A stretch of 64,000 nucleotides of DNA from Emiliania huxleyi CCMP1516 (Eukaryota; Haptophyta; Isochrysidales; Noelaerhabdaceae). The notes under the pieces were generated by a model. The model saw only the letters and a program-made list of their open reading frames with translations, was not told the DNA's origin and ran no database searches. The stretch covers positions 243,110-307,109 of the forward strand of contig NW_005199684.1 in NCBI RefSeq assembly GCF_000372725.1. Direction: 5' to 3'. Shown one piece after another: positions 8,927 to 20,200 of this stretch (the first letter of the stretch is position 1; the number at the start of each line of letters is the position of its first letter). A program made the position numbers and the translations under genes.

Positions 8927-11595
8927 TCACTCGTACGCCACGTACTGGTCCGACGTGGTGGCCGTCTCGTAGGGGCCCGCCGGCGCGCGGACGCCGCGGC
9001 TCCAGCGGCGGTACGCGAGCGCGGCGGCGGCAGCGGCAGCGAGGAGCGCGGCAAAGGCGGCGCCGGTGTAGACGCCCGGAGCCGCGTGCAACGTCGCCTC
9101 CTCTTCCGCAACCTGCGCCGTCAGCTGGATGGCGCCGCCCCGTCCCTGCTCGCGCTGGCCGCGCTGCTCGCGCTGGCCGCGCTGCTCGCGCTGCGCCTCG
9201 TCGCCGTCGATGAGGCGCAGCCCGTCGATGGCGTGCCTGCGGCGAGCCGGCCACCGCAGGGGAGGGGGGTCATGCTCACGCTGCCAGACCCTGCAGGGGG
9301 CGGGCAAGGGGTGGGGGGGGGGGGGGGGTGCGCGCGCCTCGCGTCCCTCGCCTTTGTCTTGGCCGTGTCCTGCAGCTTCTTCGCCTCCGCCTCCGCCTCC
9401 GCCGCCGCCGCCTCGGCGGCCTTCACCTCCTCCTTCCACGCGGCGCGGTACTCGGCCTGCGCCTTTTGCGCGTTTGCCTCCGCCGCCTGCATGTCAGCGG
9501 CAACCCGCGAGTCCTTGAGGTGGAACTCGGACCGGATGCCGTCGGCGGCGTGCAGGATGGCCTTGGCGTGCTCGTGGGCCGAGGCCGGGTAGACGGGCGG
9601 GCACGTCTCGCTCCCGAGCGGCTTGGCGGGCTCGCCGTACAAGTCCGCGTGCTTCTCGATGTACGCTGCGGTCGGGTAGTCGGGAGGGTCGCAGCCGGTG
9701 TGCTCCTCCTTTTGCCACACGCGCACGTAGTCGACCCAGAGGGAGGCAGGCCAGTGCTTTCCGTCGAGGGCGGTGGGCCCGCCGTTCCAGGTGCCGATCG
9801 CCGTGTTCATCACGAGCGACATGGGCTCGGCTGGCACCTGCCTCTTGGGCGTGCGCAGGCAGGGCGCGCCCGGCGCGCTGCTGTTGCAAATCTTGTACTC
9901 GCCGAAGGAGGCGGCCTCCATCGACCAGACGAACTCGTCGTCGTAGTACCAGGCGACGCCGCCGTCGCTCCCCGTGCGCCACTCCATCCGGTAGGTCCAG
10001 TACCGCGAGTGGAAGTCGTCGATCTCGGTGATGCCGCCCGAGAGCGCGTCAGGGCAGCCGGTGAGGCACTGAGAGCCTGGAGACGGTTCCGAGAAGGTTC
10101 TTGGAAGGCTCGTGGAAGGCTCCAGCTCCGGCAGCCCGTGGGCTGCAAGCCGAGAGACGAACGAGTCCATTCAGGGTCAGAATACGGCCGCCTCGGAGCG
10201 TCGCGCGAGTACGAGGGCTGGGAGTCCCGTGCTTTGCGGCGATGCGTTGGAACGCGGCCGACTGCGTGTCTTCTCGAGGGCTGGGTTGGAATACAGGGGC
10301 ACGTGTTCCGCATCTATGGAAGCGAGCCGTACGGCGGTCCGTACCTGTGCGGGTGCGTGGTGGACGCGTCAGTGTACGTGCCCCAAAGGGCGGCGGGTGT
10401 GGGTGTAGCACAGGCGTGTGGGAGAGAGCGGTGAGGGGAGGGAGGGAGGCGGTGTGGCGTGCGCGTCGCCGCACCAGCCGTTGTTGGGCTTGCCGCGCTT
10501 GCCGAAGGTGAGCTTGCGGTACCAAGCGCCAGGCCCCTCCGCGGTGGGGAAGCCGAAGAGCGGTGGCCGAAAGTACGCCGGCACGCCCGGAGAGAGCTGC
10601 ACCGAGCCAACGGCGTACGATCCCGAGCCTGGAGCAGGCGGGAGGGAGGAGGGCGCATCGGGACGTGCAGGGTGGTGCGCTACGATGCAGCGTTGCGATG
10701 CGATGCCGCCGCGTCGCGAGTCAGGGCGTGTGCTGAGGCGTGGGCGCGAGGCGTGGGCGTGAGGCGCGGTACCGGCATTCGTGACGGCGCCCTCGAGCAC
10801 GTCGAGCTCGGTGGCGCCGCGGCCCTGGAAGGGGAGGAGGCCGTCCTCGCGCAAGTCGTGGTCCTGGCATGCGGAGATGCGCTGCGGCGGGTCGGTCGGC
10901 GGCAGCTTCAGGTCCGGGTCGCACTCGCTGTACGACCACGGCCACAGCCCCGTGTTTGAGTCCTGGTACACGGCGCGGCCGAGGTTGCCAAAGGCCCAGA
11001 GCGCGGGCCAGTAGCCGCCGCCGCCGGGCAGCTTGGCGCGGAACTCGACGATGCCGCCCGTGAAGCAAAACTTGTTCCAGGACTGCAGCATCGCCGACGA
11101 GTACGGCATGTGGATGTTCTTCTCACCCGTCGGAGAGTCACCCGTGTGCGGCTTCTCCTCTGTGAGGATGCGGAGCGCGACCACGCCGCTGGCGTTCTGG
11201 TCGGCGAGCACCGTGGCTTGCTCGGGAAGATAGAAGGCGGAGCCCAGGTTGGACGTGTCGCCCACCTCGAGCGCCGTCCACTTGGGATCCTCGCCGTTTG
11301 CAAACGAGCGACTCGGATCGTTGAACTCGTCCGAGAAGACGAGCGTGTAATCGTCGCCGTCCGAGCCAGTGACTGCCTCCGCGTCCTTGGGCGTGTCCGG
11401 GTCGCACCAGCAGCAGCCGTCCTTGGCGCCCAGCGAGAGCAGCCAAGGGGCGAGCATCACGTGACCTCGGCTCTTGCCCGATGCCCTTCGATACGAGTCT
11501 GCGACCAAAGTCGGCTTCTCGCGCGCGAGGTCTCGAGGTGTTCGCGTCGGGAAGCGGGGGCGGAGGGGCCGCAGGGGTGGCCACAAGGGTGGCAT
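8927..11595 (-). CDS. KRE6/SKN1-family GH16-like glucan protein
   Basis: Exons read complement(10773-11595, 10470-10628, 9332-10076, 8927-9236). The N-terminal part has YTLVFSDEFN, SSAMLQSWNKFCFTGGIVEF, GGYWPALWAFGNLG and the GH16 catalytic signature ELDVLEG with both Glu. Exon 3 continues with the family ending WYYDDEFVWSM, VPAEPMSLVMNTAIGTW and YVRVWQKEEHTGCDPPDYPT. Fungal members act in beta-1,6-glucan assembly; algal relatives are linked to storage-glucan branching (established for diatoms). An Ala/Glu/Lys coiled coil and one C-terminal membrane helix (GAAFAALLAAAAAAALAY) follow, ending in a short tail. The ATG at 11457 (632 codons, hydrophobic start MLAPWLLSLG) is an alternative start. 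Introns 2 and 3 appear to use GC donors. Intron 2 is 393 bp. Confidence 0.87.
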
Positions 11596-11657
11596 TTAAA
11601 CCGCGGTGCTGGTCAATGCGTCTCGAGAGGCACACTTCGCCAACCACAGCCTCCTGA

Positions 11658-12333
11658 GGGCCCAACAGGAGAATCGTGCTTTCAGTGGGGTTGTTTGGTG
11701 TTGGGTTGGGTTGGTTGGGGGTTGGGTTGTTCCGTGAGGTTGGGTCGTCGGCGCGAAGGGTGAGGTCTCGACCGCCGCCGCTCACGCCAGCGGACGGCCA
11801 CCATCGGTGTTTTTGGCTTCGCCACCGTTCAAAGCGTGCGCAATGCGCTCGCCGGCATCGAGCGAGCACGCCTGTCCGACGAGTGGCTTGCTGTGTGGAC
11901 GCCTTCTTGTGGCTCTCGCCGAGAGCGTTTTGCGTCCCGGTGGGTGGGAGAATATGTGTCGTCTGATGTGTCACTGTGTGCGTCACATCGGTCTTTATAG
12001 CAAGCACGGTCGATCCGTCAAAGCGATACACTCGTTCCTATCACATATTCTCCCACCCACCGGGACGCAAAACGCTCTCGGCGAGAGCCACAAGAAGGCG
12101 TCCACACAGCAAGCCACTCGTCGGACAGGCGTGCTCGCTCGATGCCGGCGAGCGCATTGCGCACGCTTTGGACGGTGGCGAAGCCAAAAACACCGATGGT
12201 GGCCGTCCGCTGGCGTGAGCGGCGGCGGTCGAGACCTCACCCTTCGCGCCGACGACCCAAGCTTACGCGGAACAACCCAACCCAGGCCCACAACCCAACC
12301 CAACCCAAAAAGCACGATTCTCCTGTTGGGCCC
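11658..12333. mobile_element. 676-bp foldback element with ~300-bp inverted arms
   Basis: The arms at 11658-11958 and 12042-12333 are reverse complements around an 83-bp spacer. The inner ~220 bp differ by about one base (CCGTTCAAAG versus CCGTCCAAAG). The outer 60 bp, rich in GGGTT, are less alike. Ends are GGGCCCAACAGGAGAATCG. CCTCCT occurs beside both ends but does not form an exact target duplication. Long frames inside it are mirror artefacts. It is a non-autonomous foldback/MITE-like element and lies upstream of the AI-2E gene. Confidence 0.93.
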
Positions 12334-12850
12334 TCCTCCTCCCGATCCCGACCGACGGCGCAGAGAGAGAGTGCGCGCGGCGGCGCCGCCGGCCCGACGG
12401 CCGGCGCGCGCCGCCACGGGGACGATGGGGACCCCGCCGCAAGCCCCGTGCACCACCAACCCAGCGGGCGAGTCAGCCAGCCCCGCACGACCGCGCAGCA
12501 AGCGCCTCCAAGCGCGGTCGCGTGCATCGCCGGTAGGGAGACCGGGGCGCCGCTCCATGGCGCGGTGGCCCCCGGTGGCGGCGATCGCGCCGGGCTCACT
12601 CACCGCCGAGCCCGGCGCGCGCCGCCGCGCGCCTCCCGCAACCCTCGGGCCTCACGCGTCACGGCCAACCATCCGGATCCGCCCTCGTGACAGCTGCCGC
12701 CCCCGATGCGTGGTGCTGTTCTCCTCGCTTGTCGCTTCCCTGCTCGCTGCCGCCGGCCGGAGGCTGAGAAGTTTCGGCGGGCTCTCTTTTACTGCGACTC
12801 GGTCGCCAAAGCGCCGCGACCGCGCTGTGGCAAGCTCTCTGAGCAAGACC
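12334..12850. other. 5' flank of the AI-2E-type gene
   Basis: About 520 GC-rich bases lie between the foldback element and the ATG at 12851. The frame of the next gene stays open upstream, but the encoded residues are low-complexity Ala/Pro/Arg, and ACCATGG at 12851 is the better start context. Confidence 0.4.
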
Positions 12851-15108
12851 ATGGCCCAAGACGACTGGCGCGAGGTGCTCCTGCTGGTCGACACGCCAAA
12901 GGGCCCTCGGTCTCTCCGCACACGGCTGAGCGCCGCCGCCACGCTCGCCGAGGTCGAATGCGAGGCGGTCTCGATGGCCTCGGCGGTTGGCGGCGGAGTG
13001 GCAGACGTGATCCCGCTAGAGTATTACGACGCCCTCTTCAGCGAGTGGTGCGTCCTCACCACGTCCGTTCTGCCGGGCCTTCCCGCCACCGCGACGCTGC
13101 GGTGCGGCGGCTCGGCCGCGTGCGCCTCGAGCGGTTGGATGGGCTCCTCGCCCGGTGGGCTCCGCTTGGGCGAGCTGCAATCGCTCGGGCGGCGGCAGAG
13201 CCTCGAGGAGCCGCAGGCGCTGCGCGGCCTCCCCGACGGCCGCCGCCGCTCCGACGCGGGGCAGCATCGCTCGCTCCTCGCCGCGCTGGCCGCAGAGGAC
13301 CTCACCGCGCTGCCGCTCGCAGCCATCTGGCTCGAGGAACGGCTCAAGACGGTGTCGCTCGCGACGGTGTGCGTCGTTGCGCTCGGATTTCTGGCGTGGT
13401 ACCTTCAGTCGGCGCTACAGATGCTCCTCATTGCCGCGCTGCTCGCCGTGCTGCTCGAGCCGCTCGTAGACCGCCTTTCTGCGCCGCCTTGCGGCGGGAT
13501 GCCGTCGCTTGCGCTGCCTCGGCCGCTTGCGATCGCAATCACGCTGGCGCTCGTGCTCGCCCTCTTCCTGCTCCTGCTGCTGCTCCTCTACAATGCCGTC
13601 GACTCCTTCATGCGACGCGCTCCCGAGTTTGGCGACGCGTCGCAGCATGCGCTCGAGGCGCGCGCGCGGTGGCGGCATTAGGCGGCCGGGATGACATAAG
13701 ATGGCCTTCCGCACGTCCGTGGCACGTCTGCACAGGTGTTCAAGCTGCGCTGGAAGGCGTCGAGGCTGGGGCCCTACTTTGACATCGACATCCTCGCCAA
13801 GGCGCTCGCGACCTCGATCAAGGACGCCTCCATGATGAGCGCCGCCCTCGCCGGCACCTTCTCCTTCGTGGGCGGCCTGCTGTTCCGCGGCCTCGCCATC
13901 ATGGCGCGCCGAGAGATTGGTGCCTCCTCCCGAGATCACCCGCGGTCACCCGAGGCCTCCGGAACCCCAAAAGGTGCTCTGGATCTTCCTCGTCATGTCC
14001 CCCTCCTCTGCGGCCCCGCCTGCCGCGGACCCGCCACGCCAGCAGAGCCAGGCCGCTGATGCGGCGGCGCGAGAGAAGGGCCCGCCGCTCGGACTGCGCC
14101 GCTCGATGCTGGCAGGGCAGGCGCCGCTGCGCCACCCCTCCGCGCCGGACGGGGCGGCCGGCGCGGCGGACGTGCCGCACCCGCGCGGCATGGCGCCCAG
14201 CCGCGGCTCCGGAGGCTCCACAGGGGGCGGCGCCTCGCGGCCGAGCGCGGAGCAGCAGACGCGCACCTACCTTCGCTGGAAGGCGGCCATCTCGCTTGGC
14301 AAGGCGGTCGCCTGTGCCCTCGTCTACCTCGCATGCGGGGTGCCGCTCTGGCCGCTCTTTGGCGTCGTCACCTTTTGGCTCTCAACTCACGCCCAAACGC
14401 GAAGCTAGCTGGCCCGAGCGGACTCGCCGATGGCCTCGTCCGTAGGCTCAACTGGCTGCCGCTCGTTGGCTCGGGCATCGCCGTGCTGCTGCCCGTGCCG
14501 CTCGCGCTCGTCGACCCGTCGGTGAGCTGGCTCGCCTTTGGCCTTTTCCTCGGCCTCACCACCGCCGTCCACCTCCTCGTCGACAACCTCGTCGACCAGG
14601 TCGTGATGGCGCGCGCGATGACCCTCCACCCCGTCGCTCTCATCGTCGGGCTCTCGGCGGCCCAGATTGTGTGGGGCGCCGCGCCGAGACCTCACCATCC
14701 CGGCGAGCCGCTTGATCCGTTGCCCCACCGTCCCCGTGGAGCCCGCGCCGCGTAGGCGTTGTCGGTATGGTCCTTTCCGTGCCTCTCCTCGCCGTGCTCA
14801 AGTCGAAGCTCGCTTCAACGGCGCACCCGTACGCGCAAGCTTGCGCCGCGCTGCTCGAGGGCGAGTGGCAGATCGCCGCCGCCATCACTGAGGGCAGCGA
14901 GGGCAACGCTGGCGACGCCCGGGGCGGCAAGGACAAGCCGATGGCCAAGTCCGCCGCCCGATTCTCGGCGTTGCGGCGGCTACTGGCGGCGCTGGGCTGC
15001 GACTGGTGCTCGAGAGCGCCCGCGGGTGGCGAGCGGCGCGAGCTCCTTCCTGCGGCGGAAGTGGACGCGACCTCCCGTGCGGGCGAGTGGCGCGGAGAGT
15101 CGCCGTGA
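12851..15108 (+). CDS. AI-2E/PerM-type multipass membrane protein
   Basis: Five exons give 655 codons: 12851-13663, 13736-13903, 13974-14377, 14446-14675 and 14756-15108. About 150 N-terminal residues are soluble (MAQDDWREVLLLVDTP), possibly a ubiquitin-like module. Then come typical AI-2E exporter helices: VSLATVCVVALGFLAWYL, MLLIAALLAVLLEPLVDRL and LAIAITLALVLALFLLLLLL. The family signatures FGVVTFWLNWLPLVGSGIA, VDNLVDQVVMARAMTLHP and IVWGVVGMVLSVPLLAVLK are each rebuilt only by splicing at GC donors (14378-14445 and 14676-14755). The first two junctions are less certain. Bacterial relatives export small molecules or ions; the substrate here is unknown. A 110-residue hydrophilic tail closes the protein. 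Confidence 0.85.
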
Positions 15109-15263
15109 TGGGGCTGAGGTTACGGTTGGTGCGCTTTCTGACGCGCGACCCCGCGTCGCCAGCTTGCGCGACACCGATCTCCATCACTCCATGCGCAGAC
15201 CGAAATTGATTTCTTTTCTTGTAATTTTTTGCAGGGGCGGGGTGCGTATCCGTCGCTCGCCTC

Positions 15264-16157
15264 TTACATCCCGCCAAATTCTCGAGCGAGAGCGCGCGCA
15301 CTCGCACGTTCAGGGCACCCGCCTTGACCTCGCCGTACGTCTCTCGCTCCAACCTCCATCTGCTTGAGGGCTGGCTTGACGCCGGCGGTCGAGGCGGCGC
15401 TGGGAAAATAGAGCTTGAGCTTCTGCACGGTGATGGGCAGGTCGAACGGGCTCCACCATATCCTCCGCCGTCGCCGCCTCTCCCTCCGCCTCTTCCTCCG
15501 CCTCATCCTCCGCCTCTCCCTCCACTGTCGCCTCCACCTCCACCTCCTCATCGGAGTGCGCCTCCTTCTCCCAGTGAGATCGCGCTGAGGTGGAGCACAA
15601 GGTGCGGCCTCGCTGGCCGTTGCCAGCCCTGGGCCTCTGTAGCGCCAGATTTACTGCGGCGGCATTCCCTGACCTCGCCCGCGAAGTAACAGCCATCCCC
15701 GTCCCACCACACCTTGACCCGCGAGCCCGTCTCGAGCGGCCTACAACGGACGTGGCGCGGTCACACACTCTCTGTCACGCAGCTATCACACCGAATACGA
15801 GGCGCCCGGTGCAAGCGCGTCCCCTCTGCCTCCGTTGGCACAGCCGGGGAAGACTGGTACTCACCGACTTCCCGTGCATAGGCCACCGCTGCCTGCACTG
15901 CCGTGTCGAAGGAGCCCAGGTAGACCTTCCTTCCAGCCTGAAAACGGCCATTGCGAGAGCGAACTCCTGTGTGCCGGTTCTATTGCTGCTGGAGAGGTGC
16001 AGCTGCAGACCCTTCGCCTCTGGCGCCACAATCGCCTGCATGGACGCCGCGAACGCGTTGGCCGCAGCAGGGGTGAGCCTCGCGGCATTTGTAACGCGTT
16101 CTCGCGCGACGCAGCGTGGGATTCTTTTAATCCCCTCTCCGGGAAACCCCCGGCTCC
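15264..16157 (-). CDS. AP2-like DNA-binding protein with Tudor/agenet-like segment, apparent frameshift
   Basis: The minus strand encodes EAKGLQLHLSSSN then NGRFQAGRKVYLGSFDTA and QAAVAYAREVG. This is the AP2/ERF-like repeat common in haptophytes and stramenopiles, which binds DNA. Between RTGTQ and VRSRNGRF (about 15968-15975) one base is missing relative to the expected frame. A downstream exon at 15740-15674 reads LETGSRVKVWWDGDGCYFAGEV, a Tudor/agenet-like strand pair. The donor may be CA|GTCTTC. The C-terminal frame after 15600 is uncertain (acidic repeat or Arg-rich, then WWSPFDLPITVQKLKLYF with a stop at 15264). The 5' end runs into a dispersed repeat at 16158. It may be a pseudogene or contain a sequencing error. 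Confidence 0.62.
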
Positions 16158-16216
16158 TTTTGTGTACCTGTGTCAGTGCAAGCACCAGTCCCGTGCCTAG
16201 TAAAAGAAAGAGAGAA
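16158..16216 (+). repeat. dispersed repeat A, copy 1 (GAAA tail)
   Basis: TGTGTACCTGTGT, then CACCAGTCCCGTGCCTAGT and AAAAGAAAGAGAG recur in inverted orientation at 20888-20950. The A/GAAA-rich end suggests a short retroposon. Confidence 0.7.
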
Positions 16217-17244
16217 ACGCGCTTGTGTGCACACGGAAACGAGAGACGCGGTATGAGGGGCAGCGCCTATGCCCCCCCCTCGCGCCGTCGGGGAGAGTGT
16301 GAATGGTGTCTCGAAGAATCTCTCCGGCCCTGTGAAGAAGACTTGACAACAGACACACCTCCGCCCGCGACGCCGATCGGAGGGAAGCGGCCTTCGCGCC
16401 GAGCGGCGAGAGAAGCCGCGCGCGACTGGGAATAGCGCCGGCGCCGTCACAAAACGGGGCCGAGGAGAGCGATGTGAGGAGAGAGCGGGGTGGTGGTGGC
16501 GACGCTGCAGGAGAGCGACGAGAAGTGGCGGACGACCGCGAGGTGGCATGAAGGGTAGAGGAGAGAAGCGAAAAAAAAGCTCTTAGGTTTGAGCCTGGCG
16601 AGGTACTTCCAGCCTGCTGTGGGAACAGCTGACGCAGTCTCGTCGAGGCTCGTCGCACAGCCTCTCCCTCCGGTCCATCGAGGGGCACGACGGCGTCTGC
16701 CCCAATATGTGCCCACGGCGCCGGCGCAAGAGCGCGCGCAAGAGCCGTTTGTGCTCCGCACGCAGACATAGCCTGTAGGTAGGTAGGTGATCTGTGATCT
16801 GTAAGGGTCCGCCCGCAGGCGCATTTTGTATACCGAGGCGGTGCCCGGTGCCGAACCTGTCGGACCTTAAGACAGCATTGTAGATCCCTGGGCGAGGGTG
16901 GTGGCGTCCCCGTCGGGTCAGGGCTGAAGGCGGGGGAGACCAACCCGATCTCTCCGGCGTCCCGGGAGCGTGATTGACACCTCCCCCTGCGCCAACAGCC
17001 CCATGGAGGGAGACCGCTCGTCTAGCCAATCAGCCTTAAGCGAGCGGTCTGGCCGTTGGAATGGCCGAGGTTGGTGGACTTGCGTCCTCGCGTCGGTCGT
17101 GGTTGTACAAGCAGCATTATGAGCAAGTTACCATCTCCACGACACACTCGGGGAGGGGGGAGGTCCATGACCTAGTTGCCCGGGCGTGCAGGAGCATGCC
17201 CGGCCGTTCGGTCTCGCTCCCATCACCCGTCGACCCTATCCTTC
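16217..17244. other. 1-kb non-coding region downstream of the RNase H ORF
   Basis: Frames here are short and low quality. It contains dispersed repeat B (16787-16864) beside a GTAG microsatellite. The remainder is presumably 3' flank of the minus-strand mobile-element ORF; nothing else is recognised. Confidence 0.45.
16774..16864 (-). repeat. dispersed repeat B, copy 1, with (GTAG)n end
   Basis: A 78-bp unit (TGATCTGTGATCTGTAAGGG to GCCGAACCTGTCGGA) is almost identical to 46605-46682. Here it abuts GTAGGTAGGTAGG. Read on the minus strand, the CTAC repeat lies at the 3' end, as in LINE/SINE tails. Confidence 0.75.
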
Positions 17245-20200
17245 TCAGCTGAGGCCAGAGAATTTGTTGGTTGGCTTTCGGGGTGATCCCCGCACTCGGT
17301 TGCGCTGGCGCTGTCTCTGGGCTTTCGTCAGCGGCTCTCCATCCTCTTCCTGTTGCCTGCTCGCCCCCTCCCCCTGACTCATCGAACCGCTACGTTCGTT
17401 TTCAAATCGCCCCCGCTTCCTCGGCGGCTGGGATGCCTCGTACTCTGGCTGTTCTTCGTCTACGTCCATCACTGTAAATTCGTCGTCTGTCTGGCTGCCA
17501 TCGTTCGGCTGGCCCGTTTCGGGTGGTTGCTCGCTCGGTCCTGGCTCTGCTGCTCGGTCGGGTGTCTCCTCGTCGTCGCTCCTTGCGCCATCGTCGCTGT
17601 CGTCGTTGTCTTGGCCGGCGCGGGCTTGACTAGATTCGGTTCCCCTGTGCCCGAGCCGAAGTTCGAATCGTATTCGATCCATGAACCGCTGCGCCGCGAG
17701 CTGGTTCCGCCGTTCTCTCCTCGCGCGCGCCCGTTGGCTGCCCTGGCTGCTCTGGCTCCCCTCGCTCTCGCCCCCCTGGCTCTGCTGGCTGTGCTGACTC
17801 TGGCTCCCCCGGCCCTCCGCCTCTTCCTCCGTTGCCACGTCGGGAAGCTCGAAGAACGCATCGTCGATAAAGGCCATCTCGTCGTCCGCCGAGGCGCTCC
17901 TATCTCTCTCGTTGGCTCCCTCGTCGTCGTACGTCTCGCTCTCTTGCGGCTCGCTCTCCATCGAGTCCCTCGTCCCGCCTTCGGGCGCCGGATTGTGGAC
18001 GGCCTTGTCGTGCTCGGCCGTGTTCCACGGCTCGACCCCGGCTCCCTGCGCCTCGCGCACCGCGTCGAGGGTCCGTTGTGACACTTGCCTCTCGCGCCCG
18101 TGCCGAAACCGTAGTAGACTGAGGTGCCCGATCTGGTATGCCTGTGTGCCTTTGAGGGCTCGCGGGCCTCTCGGCACCCCTTTGTCTGCCCTCGGCTTGC
18201 GTGGCTTTGGGGCGTCTCCGCGTTGCTGCCCCTCTCTACGCCGCTCGTCTCGTACGCTGATGAGCTCTCGCGCCATGGCTGCGAGGCTGTCCCCGTGGCA
18301 CAGCCTCCCCTCTCGACACGAGGGCGAGCATCCGAGCCGCACCACCTTGGCGTTGCCGCGGCCGTTCAGCGCGGCCCGCATCGCCGCGACGGCGTCGTTC
18401 CCCGTCCTAGCTTCGTCGGAGCGTCGAGGGGCGATCTCCTGTGAGAAGGGCTGCCCGTTGGCCTGTCGGATGAGCGCTGGCGTGGATCTGGTGTCCCGCA
18501 CGGCTGAGGCGGGAACGGTGCGCAGCCGGAGCCACGTGTCGAATGCCTCGCATACCTGGTCGCGCAGCGCCTCGTCGGTGCCTCTCTTCCCCATGGGGAA
18601 TGGGTTGCCGAGCCCGGTGCCTCTCATGATGTTGACTGGCAAGGGGCGCGGGACTGTGTCCGCTCCCGTGTCGCGCGTCTCCGCTCGTCGGCTTCCAGCG
18701 ACGACCACCCTTATCGAAGGCTCGGCGTCCCCCTGTCCGCCGCTGTGTGCACCCCCGCTCGTGTCGCGCTTCGGGCTGGCGGTCCTCGGGGGGGGGCTTG
18801 GCTGCTCCGCCTGGCGTGTGTCGCTGTTGCTTCCAGCCCTCGACCCCCCCATGCGACGGTCCCACTCCTCTCCTGCCCCCTCGTCGTCGGTAGGCTCCTC
18901 CTCTGGCACCGGCTGTGTGCGGTCGTCGCCGTCGTCGTCGTCTACGTCGTCGTCATCGTCTCCGTCCTGTTCCCCAGCGGCGCCGCCCCTCCACTCGGGC
19001 GCGTTCGTCTTGCGCCATTCGATGGCCGTCCACGTAATCGTCTTTGCGGCCTTCCTGGCTGCGTTGGTCGCCTCTCGCACCGCCACCTGCATCGCGGTGA
19101 GGCGCTCGCCGTCGCGCCCCCCTCGCGTGGGGGGTGGTACATAGCCCGTTGCCGCCATTCTCGCCCTCGTGGCCGCTCGTTCGCGTTGTGTCGGGGCGGG
19201 GAGGGCTCCCGACGCCGCCGCCCTGAACCGCCGCCACTGTTCGACGCTGGGTAGGTTATTGCCCGCCGTGGTGAGCGCCGCGGCGACGTCGAGCGCCTGT
19301 TTGACTGCTCCCTTGTAGGCGCTGCTGCCGCCGCCCTCGGGTCGCTCGATGATGTCGTACAGCATCTCTAGGCTGTGGACGAGCTCTCCAGCCAGCTGGC
19401 GTCCCCTGGGTGCCCTCCAGACCTCTGCGAGCGCCTCCATGGCCGCCCTGCCGGCGTCGTCCTTGTAGTCGAGTTCGCCGAGCCCGAGCTGTCCGCTCCT
19501 GACTCGCATGATTGCGCCTAGGCTGGTGGCTTGCAGCTTGGAGCCGCCGCCGTCGCTGGCCCTTCCGGTAGACTCGAGCAGCTCTGTCCACGCGCCCCCG
19601 TGTTCCCACGGCCACGCGTGCGGTAGCTCCTCCGGCATGTGGACGATGAGGTTGCCGACGTCGTGCCCCGCGCTCGTGATGGCTTCGCGGATGGTGAACC
19701 GTTCGAGCCCTTGTTGCACGAGCCCGCGTAGCTTGCGCTGTCCGCCTGCCCAGCTGACCGTTCCGTCTCTCCTCTGTTGCCCGTATGCGATCAGGGACGC
19801 CTCCCGAGCCAGTTTGCCGTCGTATGGGTCTTCCACTTTGCGCCCGAGGTAGGCCTTGGCGACGACATCGGCGTAGTGGTTCGGGAAGACGCCGCAGTGG
19901 GCGCACACCCATTGGATGACGAGGTCTCCGCCCGCCCGTCGCCACCTTGCCGCCCTGAGGCTGATTCGTTCGAGCAGGGCTGGACGGTGATGTTTGTACA
20001 GGTGCCAGGCGCTCCCTGTCTGTTCCGCCGTCTGGACTGCTTCGATGACGGGGTTGCAGTCGCTGAGGATGAGCAGCCTGGGGGCCTCTGTGCCCCGTGG
20101 GCTGGCCTCTGCCCTGAGCATGCAGGCGTCGATCGCGGTGAGCTCGGCGTCGGCGATGCTGCTTCCTGGCGGTAGCGCCCCTCCGTATGCTGTTGGTGTG

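Noticed and set aside
8675..9592. 305-codon plus-strand frame
   Set aside because: Antisense to the coiled coil and membrane helix of the KRE6/SKN1-like gene; low-complexity Ala/Arg/Gly.
11807..12850. Upstream extension of the AI-2E frame through the foldback element
   Set aside because: The extension translates inverted-repeat sequence; the ATG at 12851 has good context and precedes the first conserved part.
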